From Henricia sp. BOLD:AAB3569 (Eukaryota > Echinodermata > Asteroidea > Spinulosida > Echinasteridae), in NCBI GenBank assembly GCA_037783545.1, contig JBBELK010000454.1, positions 930,001 through 994,000 on the forward strand: 64,000 nt of DNA. The letters are read 5' to 3'. Shown here in pieces: positions 60,930 to 64,000 of this stretch. Each line of letters opens with the position of its first letter. The first letter of the stretch is position 1. The position numbers and the translations under genes are program-made. A model generated the notes under the pieces. It was not told the DNA's origin. It ran no database searches and worked only from the letters and a program-made list of their open reading frames with translations.

Positions 60930-61165
60930 TACATTCAAACTTGGGATATGAGAAAAATTAGAAAGACTTTGTCGGGATTTGAACCTGAGACCTCTGACTC
61001 GCTGGGCAGACGCTCTACCAGCTGAGCTATAAGGCACAGTGGTATACTCCCTCAAGTTTTCCCTATGGACCCAATGAGGGAGTATACCAACTGTGCCCAG
61101 TGAGTCAGAGGTCTCGGGTTTGAATCCTGACAAGGCCCTTAAAGATTTTCCTCTCATCCCAAGTT
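60930..61165. mobile_element. Inverted pair of tRNA-derived SINE arms
   Basis: The left arm (minus strand) holds A box 'tagctcagctggtagagcg' and B box 'caggttcaaatccc'. The right arm (plus strand) repeats 'gagtcagaggtctcgggttt' and the flanking 'ccaagtttg', so the two arms form a hairpin around 'tccctatggaccc'. Only the left arm keeps a full tRNA-like promoter. Confidence 0.65.
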
Positions 61166-61200
61166 TGGTTGTTTCATTTCAATGGTGATTAGGCACCATA

Positions 61201-61444
61201 CCTGGGGCCAATTTCATAAAGCTGTTTAGCAAAAAAAATTGCTTAATCAAAATTTGTTTGCTTTATAAAAGTGGGTTAGCAGTCAAAATATTATGTGATG
61301 TGTTTACAGTTGACTGGCGTTGTGCTATTCTTGCTAAAAACACAAGTTTGCAAACAATTTTGACTATTAAACTAGTTTTATAAAGCAAACAAATGTTTTA
61401 TTAAGCAATTTTTTTGCTAAACAGCTTTATGAAATTGGGCCCAG
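61201..61444. mobile_element. Palindromic MITE, copy 1
   Basis: Ends 'cctggggccaatttcataaa' and its inverse 'tttatgaaattgggcccagg'. The arms continue through 'gctgtttagcaaaaa' and 'cttaatcaaaatttgtttgc', giving about 100-bp arms. Confidence 0.85.
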
Positions 61445-62206
61445 GTGTGTTTGTTCATAAGATATATTGTTACATTACTTGGTGACTTTTAGTGGACAGA
61501 ACTTTACTGCAGTCTGAGCATGTGGGTAATTTTTCTAAGATGTTCGGAACACAATGACAGTTGAGGACTATTTCTCATATCACGTAATCATTACTGGATT
61601 TATGAATCGTAGTATAAGTTTAGTTATTGCACTGTTGTCCCGTGTGTACGTTGTGTTGTGCACAGCAAAAGTAAAGTTTTATCGATACAACATGTTTTGT
61701 TTGTCTACATTTTTATGGTTGTCATTAACTCCCCTTTTATTGGTTTTTGTGCATGTGCACTCGGTGTGTTCGTTTAGCCTCCACACACCTCCATTCTCGT
61801 TTCCATACTCTCCTGCCTTGCACAATCATCCCCATGGCAGGGCTGACTTGAGGAAACTAATCGAACGTACCAACTACGTTGGCTTTTGTGCTCCATTGCA
61901 AAACCGCGCAAGGTCCAGACCACTAATCTCTTTTGTACTCGATGGTCCAGTCTGAGACCCCTGGACAATAATTTGGCACGCCCAAATTTAATTTCTGTAT
62001 GTTGTTTCAAACTGGACGCAAGATACCACGCATATAATTTCAGGTCCAGAAAATTCTGTCAGACCAATGGACGAGAAACCTAATTTTGTTTTGCTTGGCC
62101 AGTTTAACGGGGTGCGCTGGTCCATAGCGTGGGCCTCAGAAAGTGCATCCATTTCGATGTAATTATGGCGATTATGTCTCATTGTTGGTTAAATTATAGC
62201 AGTAGA
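61445..62206. other. Noncoding stretch, no gene seen
   Basis: A 133-codon open frame at 61,554-61,955 has a hydrophobic, low-complexity reading and no domain, codon bias or exon signals to support it. Confidence 0.5.
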
Positions 62207-62451
62207 CCTGGGGCCAATTTCATAAAGCTGTTTAGCAGAAAAAGTTGCTTAATCCAACATTTCTTTGCTTTATAAAAATGGGTTTTCAGTCAAAATATTA
62301 TATTTTGTGTACAACTGGTGTTCTGATATTCTTGCAAAAAACACAAGTTGACATAGCTACAATTTTGACCATTTACCCATTTTTATAGAGCAAACAAATT
62401 TTGGATTAAGCAAATTTTTCTGCTAAACAGCTTTATGAAATTGGCCCCTGC
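62207..62451. mobile_element. Palindromic MITE, copy 2
   Basis: Same family as 61,201-61,444, 760 bp downstream, with arms 'ggggccaatttcataaagct' and its inverse. Scattered substitutions show an independent, older insertion. Confidence 0.85.
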
Positions 62452-64000
62452 ACTGGTGCACCAATCGGATTAGAAACAAAAGAACGGTAAAGTTGGAAAT
62501 TGCTCCCGGATTCCAACCACGGCAAAAATCTTTGAAAACAATTATATTTTGTGATTGGAGTGACCATGGAGGAAGCCTGCATAATTTAGCTAATGTCGGT
62601 TGAAGGACAAAGACAACTCGTTGCATTTATTTTAACTGTTTAAAGAGGATTATTACACGAATCAATTAATTTGACACCCGTTTGTTGCGAGACTATCAAA
62701 AGTATTGAAAGGAAATCGAAAATTTTAAGGTCGGTAAAAACCGACCTGTCAACAACTCTTTGAAGGGACAATTTTGCTTAATTAAAAGTTCTTTGTGAAA
62801 CTCACTTCAGTCCAAATTTTAAAGCAGAAACAGGATTGCTTTTTTCTTTTTTTGAATTTACTTCATTTGGCATTGATAATGATGACATTGCCCATCATCC
62901 AATCACAGCGACGGAATGTGTAAATTCAAATTGCTCCCGATGTTTACTGGTTGGTTGGTATATTCATCCGCGTGACTGTTCTGAACTGGAATTAAAAGAT
63001 TGATGAATTTAAAGGTTATAGTTCTTTTTGATTGATACATTAATAACGAAAACAATAAAAGAGGTATGATTTTCTATGTTCATGTTCATAAAAATGTTTA
63101 AATCTTTCAAAGAACAACGCACTATTTTGTTTAGGCGTACGGATATTACTCCCATGTGTAACGCATACACAATGTACAGCATGCAGTTCACCCGGGTTGT
63201 ATGAGAACCGTTGAATGCGATAGGGTAAACAAAATTGGACGCGGGGAGTACAAATTTTCCGGTAGTTTGCTCTTCGACATTTCGCGTTTTCCCCGCACTT
63301 ACGCTGCTAAAAAGTTTCCAAACACACAGGAAACTGCGTAAGCTAAGGTAAGGAAATAATAGGAGTAAGATCAGTGACGATTTTAGTTGTTGATTTGAAG
63401 CATTTTCAGCTGGGTCGTTCGACTGTCGGTTCTCGTGAAACAGTGCACCTCCGCCATTGCACGGCCCAGCATGCCCAGCTGCATGCAGCAGCTAGCAGCG
63501 CGATGACATGTGTGGTGATATGATTGTAAAACTCGTTAAAATTATGAAAAATGTAATGACTGGGAATAAAAAAAGTGTATAGGATTATGGTAAGAATAGA
63601 GAAGCTGACCATTAGGCCGTAGTATTTTTTTTTCAAATAATTTTTCAACGTTATGCATGGCCTTAAAATTTGTTACTGTCATCATGGAGGCCTACCTCCA
63701 TGCTGTCATGAGATGACGAGTGTAGGACCCTACTGACTGTATGCAAAACCGGGAACCCCCATCTGCATGATCTGTTCTATGCACAAACCCTATCATGCAC
63801 AAGGAGTCGAAGGACCTTGGAAAAAAAATTAAAGTTTTCCTTAATTTAATGTTCAATGGTAAGACATGTAACGTATTAAAGATTTAAGAAGTTGATTAGA
63901 ATTTGCAAAATTACTCATCAAACATCGGGACATGCGGGAAGTAAAGATTTTATGGAAAAACCAAAAATTGATTGAGAAAAATGTGAGGAAACTTTTTATT
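62452..64000. other. Noncoding stretch to the end of the window
   Basis: No gene. 63,450-63,500 contains local palindromic text ('cccagcatgcccagctgcatgcagcagctagc'-like, in pieces). The window ends in unremarkable AT-rich sequence. Confidence 0.5.

Overview
The window is animal nuclear DNA. It is AT-rich, intron-dominated and full of short non-autonomous DNA transposons, tRNA-derived SINE-like repeats and minisatellites. The gene content (one FGF receptor with a vertebrate-like exon layout) and repeat style (very frequent TACATGTA, and hairpin elements ending in 'ggggccaatttcataaagct') suggest an invertebrate deuterostome, most likely an echinoderm and perhaps a sea star. That placement is inference from pattern, not from a search.

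Layout. 1-30,470: no convincing protein-coding exon; a mosaic of transposon-derived repeats, here read as intergenic or 5'-UTR-intron DNA. 30,471-56,061: one complete fibroblast growth factor receptor gene on the + strand. Its 17 coding exons join in consistent phase into a 902-residue protein: signal peptide, a fibronectin type III domain, three Ig domains with an acidic box before Ig2, one transmembrane helix, juxtamembrane segment, tyrosine kinase and a short tail with the YLDL (PLC-gamma type) motif. 56,062-64,000: possible 3' UTR, then repeat-rich noncoding DNA with no recognisable gene.

Notable points about the receptor: an N-terminal FN3 domain, not part of vertebrate FGFRs; a second possible start with its own signal peptide just upstream of the FN3 exon; Phe in place of the first activation-loop tyrosine; a juxtamembrane segment lacking the Val-Thr pair used for FRS2 binding in vertebrates; and only one recognisable second-half exon for Ig3, behind an 8.8-kb intron. 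Intron 1 holds a seemingly perfect 1,762-bp tandem duplication. Inverted repeat pairs flank the Ig2 exons.

The most striking signal outside the gene is small-scale. Where two copies of a repeat can be compared within the window, one copy has TA and the other has TACATGTA (or TACGGTA) at the same place, five TA sites in all. This is what excision footprints of TA-targeting (Tc1/mariner-type) transposons look like, and it could explain why TACATGTA is so abundant here.
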